Shown here: piece after piece, positions 27,453-37,138 of the stretch | Numbering within the stretch: position 1 is the stretch's first letter | Layout of the letters: each line of letters opens with the position of its first letter | From: Herbaspirillum frisingense | GTDB lineage: Bacteria; Pseudomonadota; Gammaproteobacteria; Burkholderiales; Burkholderiaceae_D | Direction: 5' to 3' | NCBI GenBank assembly: GCA_009914615.1 | Contig: WNDX01000011.1 | Coordinates: 1-49,873 of the forward strand | Length of the DNA stretch: 49,873 nt | Notes under the pieces: model-generated | Seen by the model: the letters and a program-made list of their open reading frames with translations, nothing else | What the model was told of the DNA's origin: nothing | Database searches by the model: none | Made by a program: the position numbers and the translations under genes

Positions 27453-30005
27453 ATGCCGACTCTCGCCGTCACGCTCAAGAAACAACTCAAGGCCGCCCGC
27501 CAGCAGGCCATCGAGGTGTTCCAGACCAACCACAAGACCGAACAGCTGCTGACCCAGCTGCGCCGCAACGTTGACGAAGCGCTCACGCAAGCCTGGAACG
27601 AACTCGGCATGCCCGCCGGCGCCGCGCTGGTGGCGGTGGGCGGCTACGGCCGCGGCGAACTGTTCCCGCATTCGGACGTGGACGTGCTGATCCTGCTGCC
27701 GCACGCGCCCGACGCCGCGCAAAAGGAAAAGCTGGAATCGCTGGTGCAGCTGTTCTGGGATATCGGCCTGGAAATCGGCCACAGCATCCGCACGATCGAC
27801 GAATGCATGGATGAGTCGGCAGCCGACATCACGGTGCAGACCAGCCTGCTGGAAGCGCGCCTAGTGACCGGCAGCCGCCCTCTGTTCAAGCAATTGCAGG
27901 AGCGCTACCAGGCCGCGCTCGACCCGCTGGCCTTTTTCCAGGCCAAGACGCTGGAAATGCGCCAGCGCCATGTGAAGTACGAAGACACGCCCTACAGCCT
28001 GGAACCCAACTGCAAGGAAAGCCCCGGCGGCCTGCGCGACCTGCAGGTGATCCTGTGGGTGGCCAAGGCGGCCGGCCTGGGCGACTCCTGGAGCAAGCTG
28101 GCCGAGCACGGCATGCTGACCTCCACCGAAGCGCGCCAGCTGCGCCAGAAGGAACGCGCCTTCAAGGACATCCGCATCCGCCTGCACATCTACACCGACC
28201 GTCGCGAAGATCGCCTGGTGTTCGATATCCAGACGCCCATCGCCGAGACCTTCGGCTTCAAGACCACCGACACCCGGCGCGCCAGCGAATACCTGATGCA
28301 GCGCTACTACTGGGCGGCCAAGGCGGTGACCCAGCTCAACACCATCCTGTTGCAGAACATCGAGGCCCACCTGTTCCCGCAGCAAGCCGTGCCGCGCCAG
28401 ATCAACGAGCGCTTCAACGAGGTCAACGGCTTCGTCGACATCGCCCATGACAACGTCTTCGAAGATACGCCGTCGGCCATGCTGGAAGTGTTCCTGGTGC
28501 TGTCCGAGCACGCCGAACTGAAGGACATGTCGGCGCGCACCATGCGCGCGCTGTGGCATGCGCGCTTCAAGATCGACAACGCCTTCCGCAACGACCCGGA
28601 AAACCACCGGCTGTTCATGCAGATCATCCAGAGCAAGCGCGGCATCACGCACGCGCTGCGCCGCATGAACGCCACCAGCGTGCTGGGCCGCTACCTGCCC
28701 AATTTCCGCCACATCGTGGGCCAGATGCAGCACGACCTGTTCCACGTCTATACGGTGGACCAGCACATCCTGATGGTGGTGCGCAACGTGCGCCGCTTCA
28801 CGATGAGTGAGCACGCGCACGAATACCCTTTCTGCAGCCAGCTCATGGCCAACTTCGGCCAGCCCTGGGTGCTCTACATCGCCGCGCTGTTCCACGACAT
28901 CGCCAAGGGCCGCGGCGGCGACCACTCCAAGCTGGGGATGGACGACGCGCGCCAGTTCTGCGAACAGCACGGCATCTCGCAGGAAAACACCGAACTGATC
29001 GTGTTCCTGGTCGAGCAGCACCTGGCCATGTCGCACGTGGCGCAAAAGCAGGACATGTCGGATCCCGACGTGATCAGCGCCTTCGCCCAGCTGGTCAAGG
29101 ACGAGCGCCACCTGACCGCGCTCTACCTACTGACCGTGGCCGACATCCGCGGCACCAGCCCCAAGGTCTGGAACGCCTGGAAAGGCAAGCTGCTGGAAGA
29201 CCTGTATCGCATGACGCTGCGCGTGCTGGGCGGCGAAGCGCCGTCGGCCGACCGCGAACTCAAGAACACCCAGCAGGAAGCAATCAAGACCCTGCGCCTG
29301 TACGGCTTGCCGGCCGATGCCCACGAGCCGTTCTGGAAACAACTGGACGTGGCCTACTTCCTGCGCCACGACGCCTCCGACATCGCCTGGCAGACGCGCT
29401 GCTTCTACGACAAGGTGGACACCGGCGTGCCGCTGGTGCGCTGCCGCCTGGCACCCATCGGCGAAGGCGTGCAGGTGGCGGTCTACACGCCCGACCGCCC
29501 CGACCTGTTCGCGCGCATCTGCAGCTACTTCGACGAAAAGAGCTTCAGCATCTTCGACGCCAAGATCCACACCACGCGTAACAATTACGCGCTGGACGCC
29601 TTCCTGATCAATGCCCCGGTGTTCGCCAAGAACTACCGCGACATCATCAACCTGATCGAGCATGAACTGGGCGAGCTGCTGCAATCCGACGCCCCGCTGC
29701 CGGCCCCCTCCAAGGCGCGCCTGTCGCGGCTGTCGCGCACCTTCCCGGTCAATCCGTCGGTGGATCTGCGGCCGGACGAACGTGGCCAGTACTACCTGCT
29801 GTCGATCTCGGCCAATGACCGCGCCGGGCTGCTGTATTCCATCTCCAACGTGCTGGCCAAGTTCAAGATCAACCTGCACACCGCCAAGGTGATGACGCTG
29901 GGCGAGCGGGTGGAAGACGTGTTCCTGATCGACGGCCCGGCGCTGTCGCAGGCGCGCACGCAGATCGTGCTGGAAACCGAACTGCTCAAGACCTTGCGCA
30001 TCTGA
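27453..30005 (+). CDS. glnD: Bifunctional uridylyltransferase/uridylyl-removing enzyme
   Basis: This 850-residue glutamine sensor uridylylates PII (GlnB/GlnK) when nitrogen is short and removes UMP when glutamine is high. The nucleotidyltransferase motif '[19 protein letters not shown]' lies at about 63-81. The HD hydrolase motif '[18 protein letters not shown]' lies near 476-493. Two C-terminal ACT domains start at about 671 ('[17 protein letters not shown]') and 780 ('[18 protein letters not shown]') and bind glutamine. All parts are intact and the length fits the family (890 in E. coli). No glnB lies in the window. The start ATG has no strong ribosome-binding site. Confidence 0.97.
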   Translation: MPTLAVTLKKQLKAARQQAIEVFQTNHKTEQLLTQLRRNVDEALTQAWNELGMPAGAALVAVGGYGRGELFPHSDVDVLILLPHAPDAAQKEKLESLVQLFWDIGLEIGHSIRTIDECMDESAADITVQTSLLEARLVTGSRPLFKQLQERYQAALDPLAFFQAKTLEMRQRHVKYEDTPYSLEPNCKESPGGLRDLQVILWVAKAAGLGDSWSKLAEHGMLTSTEARQLRQKERAFKDIRIRLHIYTDRREDRLVFDIQTPIAETFGFKTTDTRRASEYLMQRYYWAAKAVTQLNTILLQNIEAHLFPQQAVPRQINERFNEVNGFVDIAHDNVFEDTPSAMLEVFLVLSEHAELKDMSARTMRALWHARFKIDNAFRNDPENHRLFMQIIQSKRGITHALRRMNATSVLGRYLPNFRHIVGQMQHDLFHVYTVDQHILMVVRNVRRFTMSEHAHEYPFCSQLMANFGQPWVLYIAALFHDIAKGRGGDHSKLGMDDARQFCEQHGISQENTELIVFLVEQHLAMSHVAQKQDMSDPDVISAFAQLVKDERHLTALYLLTVADIRGTSPKVWNAWKGKLLEDLYRMTLRVLGGEAPSADRELKNTQQEAIKTLRLYGLPADAHEPFWKQLDVAYFLRHDASDIAWQTRCFYDKVDTGVPLVRCRLAPIGEGVQVAVYTPDRPDLFARICSYFDEKSFSIFDAKIHTTRNNYALDAFLINAPVFAKNYRDIINLIEHELGELLQSDAPLPAPSKARLSRLSRTFPVNPSVDLRPDERGQYYLLSISANDRAGLLYSISNVLAKFKINLHTAKVMTLGERVEDVFLIDGPALSQARTQIVLETELLKTLRI

Positions 30006-30112
30006 TCCGCATGCCGCGGCCGGCGTCAATCTGGCGCGCCGGCCGCGCTGGCCGTACAATCTCACCCTCGCCGCTTGCCGGCACTCAACCGTTTCACGCA
30101 AGGCAATCCCCC

Positions 30113-30859
30113 ATGACCGAACCCGTCCGCCTCTCCAAACGCATGTCCGAACTCGGCCTGTGCTCGCGCCGCGAAGCCGACGAGTGGATAGAGAAAGGCT
30201 GGGTGCGGGTGGACGGCGTGGTGGTATCCGTGCTGGGCAGCAAGGTGCTGCCGCACCAGAAGGTTACCGTGGAGCGCCAGGCCAGCGCCGAGCAGGCGCA
30301 ACGCGTCACCATCCTGATCAACAAACCCATGGGTTACGTCAGCGGCCAGGCCGAGGACGGCTACAAACCCGCCGTGGTGCTGGTCAACGCGCAATCGCGC
30401 TGGCAGGAAGACAAGAGCGAGATGAGCTTCCATCCGAGGCAGTTGCGCAGCCTGGTGCCGGCCGGACGCCTGGACATTGATTCGGTGGGCCTGCTGGTGC
30501 TGACCCAGGACGGCCGCATCGCCAAGCAACTGATCGGCGAGGATTCCGCGGTGGACAAGGAATACCTGGTGCGCGTGCACTACACCCGCCCCGGCAAGCT
30601 GCCCGAATCCGACCTGAAGCGCCTCAACCACGGCCTGATCATGGACGGCAAGCCGCTGCGCCCGGCCAAGGTGGTGTGGCAGAACGAAGACCAGTTGCGC
30701 TTCACCCTGCGCGAAGGCAAGAAACGCCAGATCCGCCGGATGTGCGACATGGTCGGTTTGAAAGTGCTGGGCCTGAAGCGTGTGCGCATCGGCGGCGTCA
30801 AACTGGGCGAACTGCCGCCGGGGCAGTGGCGTTATTTGCGGGAAGACGAGAAGTTCTAA
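30113..30859 (+). CDS. rluF: 23S rRNA pseudouridine synthase, RluF-like (RsuA/RluB/E/F family)
   Basis: The 248-residue protein isomerises a uridine of 23S rRNA (and possibly tRNA) to pseudouridine. It has an N-terminal S4 RNA-binding domain ('RLSKRMSELGLCSRREADEW', then 'GWVRVDGVVV'). The catalytic domain has 'ILINKPMGYVSGQ', the catalytic Asp in 'AGRLDIDSVGLLVLT', 'DKEYLVRV' and 'LREGKKRQIRRMCDMVGLKV'. The closing 'LPPGQWRYLREDE' resembles RluF. RluB or RluE is the alternative; the target position cannot be read from sequence. The start gives the standard S4 N-terminus; an upstream extension lacks homology. Confidence 0.85.
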   Translation: MTEPVRLSKRMSELGLCSRREADEWIEKGWVRVDGVVVSVLGSKVLPHQKVTVERQASAEQAQRVTILINKPMGYVSGQAEDGYKPAVVLVNAQSRWQEDKSEMSFHPRQLRSLVPAGRLDIDSVGLLVLTQDGRIAKQLIGEDSAVDKEYLVRVHYTRPGKLPESDLKRLNHGLIMDGKPLRPAKVVWQNEDQLRFTLREGKKRQIRRMCDMVGLKVLGLKRVRIGGVKLGELPPGQWRYLREDEKF

Positions 30860-30934
30860 GCCCGGCCTCGCGCTTGACGCGCCCTTCTTCAGACACCTGC
30901 TCTTCCAAGCGGCTGACTTTCGGCTATCCTTCTC

Positions 30935-31041
30935 CGTCGTTCCGGCGCAGGCCGGAACCCAGCGGCGTCAAAGCCGTTTCCCTCATCACCGCCGTCGTTT
31001 GCGAAGAACGACACTGGGTCCTGGCCTTCGCCAGGACGACG
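30935..31041. repeat. REP doublet (REPIN-like), copy 1
   Basis: Two copies of a 28-base unit (CGTCGTTCCGGCGCAGGCC... ending CCCAG) stand in inverted orientation at each end of a 107-base element. Each forms an 8-bp hairpin: GTTCCGGC/GCCGGAAC at 30939-30958 and GTCCTGGC/GCCAGGAC at 31018-31037. The design is that of a REPIN/BIME, a non-autonomous element mobilised by RAYT transposases. It lies 76 bases after the pseudouridine synthase gene. Confidence 0.75.
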
Positions 31042-31173
31042 GGAGAGAGAGCAAACGGCGAGGATGGAAGAGCGAATAACGACCGAGATAGCGGCGGCGA
31101 CAGTGAGTAAGGACAAAGGGAGTAAATAGCGGCGAGTTGGATGTCAGAAGACCGGTAGCCCCAACCCCATCTC

Positions 31174-31281
31174 CGCCGTTCCGGCGCAGGCCGGAACCCA
31201 GTGGCGTCAAAGCCGTTTCCCTCACTACCGCCATCCGCATGCGACGAGCGTCACCGGGCCGTGTCCTTCCCCTGGACGATG
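31174..31281. repeat. REP doublet (REPIN-like), copy 2, degenerate right end
   Basis: The first about 60 bases match copy 1 at nearly every position, including the hairpin GTTCCGGC-GCAG-GCCGGAAC (31178-31197) and the following GGCGTCAAAGCCGTTTCCCT. The right-hand inverted unit is decayed (GTCC...GGAC only). The 132 bases between the copies hold nothing recognisable, so the 469-base gap between genes is essentially these repeats. Confidence 0.7.
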
Positions 31282-31328
31282 CGGATTTGTCCGAGCTGCG
31301 ACCGGCTCAATAACGGCGACAACCCTGC

Positions 31329-31829
31329 TTACAGGAATCGATCGAGAATCTTGCGGCTGTGCTTGTCCAGCGCCTTCTGGTCGCGGATCAGGAACTGGAT
31401 CCCGTGACTGTCCGCGATCAGCAGCGCAGGCGCCGCCAGGCGGCGGATGTCTTCTTCGCCCTTGAGCGTGAAGGTGGTGGTGCCGCGCGTGGTCTGCACG
31501 GTCCAGTCGCTGGGCGTAGCAAAGGTGGACACGCCGACGATGCGCTGGATCTCCGGCATGAATTCTCGGCTCCCCAATTCCTCTTCGATCAGCTTGCGTA
31601 CGACGGCGTCGAGCTGCTCCAGGCCGTCGATCCAGGCCAGTTCGTGACCATCGCTGCTGACCACCGACAGGCCGCGATCGGGCGAGGTGATGGGAAAGGC
31701 GCGCACCGGAATCACGTTCTCGTGCGCCACGCCGTCGGCGCCGGTGAACACCAGGCGACCGAAGCTGTTGCGGTGCAGCCGGAACGACGGCTGCTGGCCG
31801 GGGTTGGCGGTGATCGTCATGCTCTTCAT
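31329..31829 (-). CDS. DUF1854 family protein, cyanophycin-locus associated
   Basis: The 166-residue soluble protein has no signal peptide or membrane helix. Features include 'RLHRNSFGRLVFTGADGVAH', 'VRAFPITSPDRGLSVVSSDG', 'ELAWIDGLEQLD', 'EELGSREFMPEIQRI' and 'DWTVQTTRGTTTFTLKGEED'. This is the DUF1854 pattern, a family that recurs beside cyanophycin synthetase genes. The start codon overlaps the stop of the ABC transporter gene (ATGA), so the two are translationally coupled and probably work together. Biochemical function is unknown; a regulatory or accessory role to the transporter is inference. Confidence 0.75.
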   Translation of the reverse strand: MKSMTITANPGQQPSFRLHRNSFGRLVFTGADGVAHENVIPVRAFPITSPDRGLSVVSSDGHELAWIDGLEQLDAVVRKLIEEELGSREFMPEIQRIVGVSTFATPSDWTVQTTRGTTTFTLKGEEDIRRLAAPALLIADSHGIQFLIRDQKALDKHSRKILDRFL

Positions 31830-34102
31830 TCCCCCTTCTCTTCTTCGCTGACCGAGACTTCCGCCTCGCCGTCAGGATTGCGCGCCTGCGCCTGGTACAG
31901 CTTGTAATAATGGCCTTCGCGCGCCATCAGTTCTTCGTGATTACCCACTTCGACCACCTGGCCGCGGTCCAGCACCACCAGCCGGTCGGCCTTGCGCAGC
32001 GTGGACAGGCGGTGCGCGATGGCGATCGTGGTGCGGCCCTGGACCAGGTTGTCCAGCGCCTTCTGGATTTCCTTCTCGGTGGTGGTGTCCACCGACGAGG
32101 TCGCTTCGTCCAGGATGAGGATGCGCGGATCGATCAGTAGCGCGCGCGCGATCGAGATGCGCTGGCGCTCGCCACCCGACAGCGCCTGGCCACGCTCGCC
32201 CACCAGCGAATCGTAGCCCTGCGGCAGGCGCAGGATGAATTCGTGCGCGTGCGCGGCGCGGGCGGCGGCGATGATTTCCTCACGCGTGGCTTCCGGCTTG
32301 CCGTAGGCGATGTTCTCGGCGATCGTGCCGAAGAACAGGAAAGGCTCCTGCAACACCAGCCCGATGTTGCGGCGATATTCCGAGATCGGCAACGAACGGA
32401 TATCGACGCCGTCGATGCGGATCGCGCCTTCCGACACGTCATAGAAGCGGCAGATCAGGTTGACCATGGTGGATTTGCCGGAACCGCTGTGGCCGACCAG
32501 GCCGATCATCTCGCCCGGGGCGATCGACAGGCTCATGTTGCGGATCACCGCGCGGTTGCCGTAGCGGAAGCCGATGTTGCGCACCTCGATGGCGCCCTCC
32601 ACCTTTTCCAGATGAACCGGATTGGCCGGCTCGGGCACGCTGGAGACGTGATCCAGGATATCGAAGATGCGCTTGGCCCCGGCCGCCGCCTTCTGGGTCA
32701 CCGACACGATGCGGCTCATCGAATCCAGGCGCGTGTAGAAACGGCTGATATAGGCCAGGAAGGCGGTCAGCACACCCACCGTGATCTGGTTGCTGGACAC
32801 CTGCCAGATGCCGAACACCCACACCACCAGCAGGCCGACTTCGGTCAGGAAGGTGACGGTCGGAGTAAACAGCGACCAGATCTTGTTGACCCGGTCGTTG
32901 ACCATCAGGTTATGCCGGTTGGCTTCGCGAAAGCGCGCCACTTCGCGCTTTTCCTGGGCAAAGGCCTTGACCACGCGGATGCCGGGGATGGTGTCGGCCA
33001 GCACGTTGGTCACCTCCGACCAGATGCGGTCGATCTTTTCGAAGCCATGGCGCAGGCGGTCACGCACCACGTGGATCATCCAGGCAATGAACGGCAGCGG
33101 CAGCAGGATCACCAGCGCCAGCCAGGGATTGATGGAAATCAGGATGGCCGCCGTCATGATGATCATCAAGACGTCGATGGCGAAATCCAGCAGGTGCAGC
33201 GACAGGAACACGCAGATGCGGTCGGTTTCCGAACCGATGCGCGCCATCAGGTCGCCGGTGCGCTTGCCGCCGAAATATTCCTGCGACAGCCGCAACAGGT
33301 GCGAATAGGTGGTGGTGCGCAAGTCGGCGCCGATACGCTCGGACACCAGCGCCAGGATGTAGGTACGGGCCCAGCCCAGGCCCCAGGCCAGCAAGGCCGC
33401 GCCCAAGAGGCCCGACAGGTACAGCATGGCCAGATGGGTGTCGATCGGCGCGCCGTTCTGGAACGGGATCAGCACGTTATCCATCAGCGGCATGGTCATG
33501 TAGGGCGGCACCAGCGTGGCGGCAGTGGACGCCAGCGTCAGCAGGAAGCCCAGCAGCAGCGAGCCCTTGTAGGGCTTGGCGAAGCGCGACAGGCGGAACA
33601 GCGCCCAGGTCGAGGGCGGCGCTTCCTTGATTTCTGGGCAGATGGCGCAGGTTTCCTGGCCTTCCGGAATGGGCGCCTTGCATTGCGGGCAGACGTCGCC
33701 CTCTTCCTCGGCCTTCACGCCCGATGCCAGCAGGTCGCGCTGCTGCTCGAACAGCTTGATCAGGCGCAGCGCCTGCGGATTCTGGGCCAGCGTGTAACGC
33801 CAGACCGCCAGGCGGCCGGCAGCATCGCACAGCTCCAGAGCGCCCACGCCCGCGTGGTCATGGTGCTTCAGCGCGAGTTCAGGACAGTATTCCCACTCCT
33901 GCCAGACCGTCCCCTCCGGGGTATTGGCCAGCAAACGCCGTTCGGTGGCGACCACCAGCGAAGACTTGAATTGCAGTTGCGAGTCGAGATCCAGCTCCAG
34001 CCAGGCGACGATTTTCTCGTTGGCGGCCAGACGCGCGGCGATTTCCGTTTTCCAGCGTTCGGGCAGGCTGGATGGGGCGGAAGGAAGGGAGTCAGTAGTC
34101 AT
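31826..34102 (-). CDS. ABC transporter (exporter-type, fused TMD-NBD) with N-terminal zinc-ribbon region, cyanophycin-locus associated
   Basis: This 758-residue protein has three parts. The first 165 residues are unusual: a beta-rich segment with 'SSLVVATERRLLAN', then a likely zinc ribbon with Cys138, Cys141, Cys152 and Cys155 (CPQC and CAIC). A type IV exporter membrane domain with six predicted helices follows (about 175-455). The ATPase has Walker A 'GHSGSGKST', signature 'LSGGERQRISIARALL', Walker B 'ILILDEATSSVD' and switch His in 'AIAHRLSTL'. The protein resembles MsbA/lipid or peptide exporters but the N-terminal region is not typical of them. It is divergent from cphA', and the same gene pair accompanies cyanophycin loci elsewhere. 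The substrate is unknown. Confidence 0.85.
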   Translation of the reverse strand: MTTDSLPSAPSSLPERWKTEIAARLAANEKIVAWLELDLDSQLQFKSSLVVATERRLLANTPEGTVWQEWEYCPELALKHHDHAGVGALELCDAAGRLAVWRYTLAQNPQALRLIKLFEQQRDLLASGVKAEEEGDVCPQCKAPIPEGQETCAICPEIKEAPPSTWALFRLSRFAKPYKGSLLLGFLLTLASTAATLVPPYMTMPLMDNVLIPFQNGAPIDTHLAMLYLSGLLGAALLAWGLGWARTYILALVSERIGADLRTTTYSHLLRLSQEYFGGKRTGDLMARIGSETDRICVFLSLHLLDFAIDVLMIIMTAAILISINPWLALVILLPLPFIAWMIHVVRDRLRHGFEKIDRIWSEVTNVLADTIPGIRVVKAFAQEKREVARFREANRHNLMVNDRVNKIWSLFTPTVTFLTEVGLLVVWVFGIWQVSSNQITVGVLTAFLAYISRFYTRLDSMSRIVSVTQKAAAGAKRIFDILDHVSSVPEPANPVHLEKVEGAIEVRNIGFRYGNRAVIRNMSLSIAPGEMIGLVGHSGSGKSTMVNLICRFYDVSEGAIRIDGVDIRSLPISEYRRNIGLVLQEPFLFFGTIAENIAYGKPEATREEIIAAARAAHAHEFILRLPQGYDSLVGERGQALSGGERQRISIARALLIDPRILILDEATSSVDTTTEKEIQKALDNLVQGRTTIAIAHRLSTLRKADRLVVLDRGQVVEVGNHEELMAREGHYYKLYQAQARNPDGEAEVSVSEEEKGE

Positions 34103-34197
34103 TTAACGGCAACATTGGGCCCGAAGCGAGCAGTTTGGCTATTGGTGATCGATGCACAGGCCGGCACGGGCCTGAGCCCGATTGCGGGCAGCGCGCG

Positions 34198-34226
34198 ATT
34201 ATAGCGCAGCGCCCTAGCGGTCCGAT
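34198..34226 (-). promoter_or_regulatory. Promoter of the ABC transporter-DUF1854 operon
   Basis: The minus strand has a perfect -10 TATAAT in the context CGCTATAATCGCGC (34203 down to 34198), about 95 bases before the transporter start. No good -35 was found at 17 bases. Confidence 0.45.
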
Positions 34227-34605
34227 ATGAGTACATAGGAGTCCATCGCATAACGCAAGAGACGACTAAACGGTGTACGCATGAGTCCAAGCAAATTTCC
34301 CGCGGAATGCGAAATGCCGCGAATACGGGCCTTGGCGGCCTATCCATCCTGGGTTGACCGTCGTTTTTTTGGTTAATTCGCTCCACGAGCGCCGGACAGT
34401 CTGCGACAATACCGCCCAACAACATCCTCACAAGCATAATTCCAATGAGATCCGCCTCCCCATCCCGCAAAACCAACCCGTTTTCCTGCGTGAGGCGCAC
34501 CCTTTGAATTTCCTTCCGGCAAGCCAATCCTTGCCCGTTTGCCGTTCCCAGTAAACCAATCGCCGTCCAACACGTTAGGGGAGCATGCGCTATTCTGACG
34601 GAATG

Positions 34606-34636
34606 CTGACCGGGGAATTCTGTCGTAACTTATAGA
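34606..34636 (+). promoter_or_regulatory. Possible promoter of cphA'-cphA
   Basis: CTGACC and TTATAG with an 18-base spacer. The predicted leader would be about 210 bases, long enough for post-transcriptional control. This is weak evidence. Confidence 0.35.
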
Positions 34637-34853
34637 ATCCCTCACGCGGCCCGGCAGGGCTTCCTCGCACGGAAGAGCCTGGAAGCGCCCGATGCCGGGC
34701 CTGCGATGGATTTGCGAATGGCGCCGTCCTTATTCCGCGAGGTCATACGGACGACAGCCTGAAAACGTTTCACAAATAAGACAGCCCCGGCGGCAGTACG
34801 CGGGTCGGCAACATGGATACACCAACGGCACTTTACGCGGCACATCTCCAGAC

Positions 34854-37052
34854 ATGAAAAACATCGAATTCCTCCGTTTCCTGCCCTTGAAAGGTCCGAA
34901 CATCTGGACCTACCGTTCGGCCCTCGAAGTGTGGATCGACATCGGCGAACTGGAAGATTTTCCGTCCAACACCATCCCCGGATTCACCGAACGCCTGACC
35001 ACCTGGCTGCCCACGCTCATCGAGCACCGCTGCAGCTATGAGGTGCGCGGCGGTTTCGTGCGCCGGCTGGAAGAAGGCACCTGGCCCGGCCACATCCTGG
35101 AACACGTCACGCTGGAGCTGCAAAACCTGGCCGGCCTGCCCGGCGGCTTCGGCAAGGCGCGCGAAACCAATGTGCGCGGCATCTACAAGGTGGTCGTGCG
35201 CGCCCGCCACGAGACGGTCACCCGCGCCGCGCTGTACGCCGCCCGCGACCTGGTGATGGCCGCCATCGAAGACAAGCCGTATGACCTCGACGCCACGCTG
35301 ACCAAGCTGCGCCGCATGGTGGACAGGCTGTGCCTGGGCCCCAGCACCGCCTGCATCGTGGACGCCGCCGACGAACGCCGCATTCCCACCATCCGCCTGT
35401 CCGAAGGCAACCTGGTGCAGCTCGGCCATGGCTGCAAGTCGCGCCGCATCTGGACCGCCGAGTCGGACCAGACCGGCGCCATCGCCGAAGGCATTTCGCG
35501 CGACAAGGATCTGACCAAGTCGCTGCTGGAAACCTGCGGCGTGCCGGTGCCGGAAGGCCGCCTGGTCGAAAGCCCGGAAGACGCCTGGGAAGCCGCCGAA
35601 GACATCGGCCTGCCGGTGGTCGTCAAGCCCTGCGACGCCAACCACGGCCGTGGCGTCTTCATCGATCTGAATACCCGCGAAGAAATCGAAACCGCCTACA
35701 AGGTCGCGCTGGAAGAAGGCAGCGGCGTGCTGGTGGAACGCTTCATCTCCGGCCTGGAACACCGTCTGCTGATCGTCGGCGGCAAGCTGGCCGCGGCCGC
35801 CCGCGGCGAGCCCATCTTCATCGTCGGCGACGGCAAGTCCACCGTGCAGGATCTGCTTGACGAGCTCAACCGCGACCCGCGCCGCGGCCTGCTGGAGGAA
35901 CATCTGCTGGATCCCGTGCTGCTGGAACGCGAACCGGCCGCGGCACTGGAACTGCAGCGCCAGAACCTGACCACCGAATCCGTGCCGGCCGCCGGCCGCC
36001 GCATCCTGCTGCTGCGCAACGGCAACGTATCGGCCGACATCACCGACCAGGTGCACCCCAGCGTGGCGGCCGCCGCCTCGCTGGCCGCGCGCATCGTCGG
36101 CCTGGACATCGCCGGCGTGGACATCGTGGCTGAAGACATCTCGCGCCCGCTGGCCGACCAGGGCGGCGCCATCGTCGAAGTCAACGCCGGCCCCGGCCTG
36201 CTGATGCACCTCAAGCCCTCCGAAGGCGAAGCGCGCCCGGTGGGCGAAGCCATCGTCGATCATCTGTTCGGCGAAGATGAAAACGGCCGCATCCCCATCG
36301 TCGGTGTCACCGGCACCCACGGCAAGACCACCATCTCGCGCCTGGTGGCCCGCATCATCCACCTGTCCGGCAAGCACGTCGGCTTGGCTTGCGGCGACGG
36401 CCTGTATTTCGGCGAACGCCAGGTCGAGCGCGGCAACCGCGCCAACTGGGAAGCCGCGCACCGGGTGCTGTTGAACCGCGCGGTGGAAGCCGCCGTGTTC
36501 GAGAACGGCAGCGTCTCCATCCTGGCCGAAGGCCTGGCCTATGACCGCTGCCTGGTGGGCGTGGTGGCCAATATCGATCCCAACGACAGCCTGCCCGAGT
36601 ACTACATCGAGAACGCCGAGCAGATCGCCACCAAGGTCAAGCGCACCCAGGTCGATCTGGTGTTGCCGGACGGCGCCGCCGTGCTCAATGCCGACGATCC
36701 GCTGGTGGCCGACATGGCCGAGCTGTGCGACGGCGAAGTGATCTTCTTCGGCACCGATCCCGCCTCCGAACTGCTGGCTGCGCACCTGAAGGAGGGCCGT
36801 CGCGCCGTGTTCCTGCGCGGCGGCGACCTGATCCAGGCCGAGGGCGAGCGCGAATGCAAGGTCAGCTCGGTGGACGCCATCCCGCTGACCGAAAACGGCG
36901 CCGTGGCCTACCAGGTCGAGAACGTGCTGGCGGCCGTCGGCGCGGCGTGGGCGCTGGGCATTTCGCCCGAGGTGATCCGTGCCGGCATCGAACTGTTCGG
37001 CACCGAACAGGCCGAGCAGCAAGGGCTGAAGTTCAAGACCCAGGCGGCCTGA
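34854..37052 (+). CDS. cphA': Cyanophycin synthetase-like protein CphA' (C-terminally short paralogue)
   Basis: This 732-residue paralogue of the synthetase is encoded just before cphA. The N-terminal domain ('FLPLKGPNIWTYRSALEVWI') and 'RLCLGPSTACIVDAA' match the CphA layout. The ATP-grasp domain runs about 210-475 ('DKDLTKSLLETCGVPVPEGR', 'VVVKPCDANHGRGVFID', 'IVEVNAGPGLLMHLKPS'). The Mur-ligase-like domain has the P-loop 'GVTGTHGKTT' near 484. It then ends after 'QVENVLAAVGAAWALGISPE', about 130 residues earlier than CphA, so the C-terminal Mur lobe is missing. No frameshift is visible. The protein probably has a restricted or auxiliary role. The start ATG has no clear Shine-Dalgarno sequence. 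Confidence 0.88.
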   Translation: MKNIEFLRFLPLKGPNIWTYRSALEVWIDIGELEDFPSNTIPGFTERLTTWLPTLIEHRCSYEVRGGFVRRLEEGTWPGHILEHVTLELQNLAGLPGGFGKARETNVRGIYKVVVRARHETVTRAALYAARDLVMAAIEDKPYDLDATLTKLRRMVDRLCLGPSTACIVDAADERRIPTIRLSEGNLVQLGHGCKSRRIWTAESDQTGAIAEGISRDKDLTKSLLETCGVPVPEGRLVESPEDAWEAAEDIGLPVVVKPCDANHGRGVFIDLNTREEIETAYKVALEEGSGVLVERFISGLEHRLLIVGGKLAAAARGEPIFIVGDGKSTVQDLLDELNRDPRRGLLEEHLLDPVLLEREPAAALELQRQNLTTESVPAAGRRILLLRNGNVSADITDQVHPSVAAAASLAARIVGLDIAGVDIVAEDISRPLADQGGAIVEVNAGPGLLMHLKPSEGEARPVGEAIVDHLFGEDENGRIPIVGVTGTHGKTTISRLVARIIHLSGKHVGLACGDGLYFGERQVERGNRANWEAAHRVLLNRAVEAAVFENGSVSILAEGLAYDRCLVGVVANIDPNDSLPEYYIENAEQIATKVKRTQVDLVLPDGAAVLNADDPLVADMAELCDGEVIFFGTDPASELLAAHLKEGRRAVFLRGGDLIQAEGERECKVSSVDAIPLTENGAVAYQVENVLAAVGAAWALGISPEVIRAGIELFGTEQAEQQGLKFKTQAA

Positions 37053-37138
37053 GCGCAGACGCCAGACGCAACAAACCGGTAGCAACAGACAGCACACAGA
37101 CCGACTCAAGATCAAGAGACACTCAGGAAAACTTGTCC

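Larger units (their letters stand above)
34103..34853. other. Divergent intergenic region of the cyanophycin locus
   Basis: These 751 bases contain no convincing gene. Short open frames lack ribosome-binding sites and homology. It should hold the promoters of both divergent operons: a perfect TATAAT for the transporter side and a weaker candidate for the cphA' side. A small hairpin CGGGC-CTGA-GCCCG lies at 34167-34180. The region is less GC-rich than the flanking genes between about 34350 and 34640. Confidence 0.5.

Noticed and set aside
30676-31116. Small frames across the end of the pseudouridine synthase gene and the REP doublets
   Set aside because: Coding appearance comes from the GC-rich repeats; no start signals.
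30935-31281. Possible CRISPR array
   Set aside because: Only two copies, unlike spacer lengths, inverted units within each copy; this is a REP-type element.
34103-34853. Possible tRNA or known riboswitch in the cyanophycin gap
   Set aside because: No cloverleaf, T-arm sequence or recognised riboswitch core could be found by eye.
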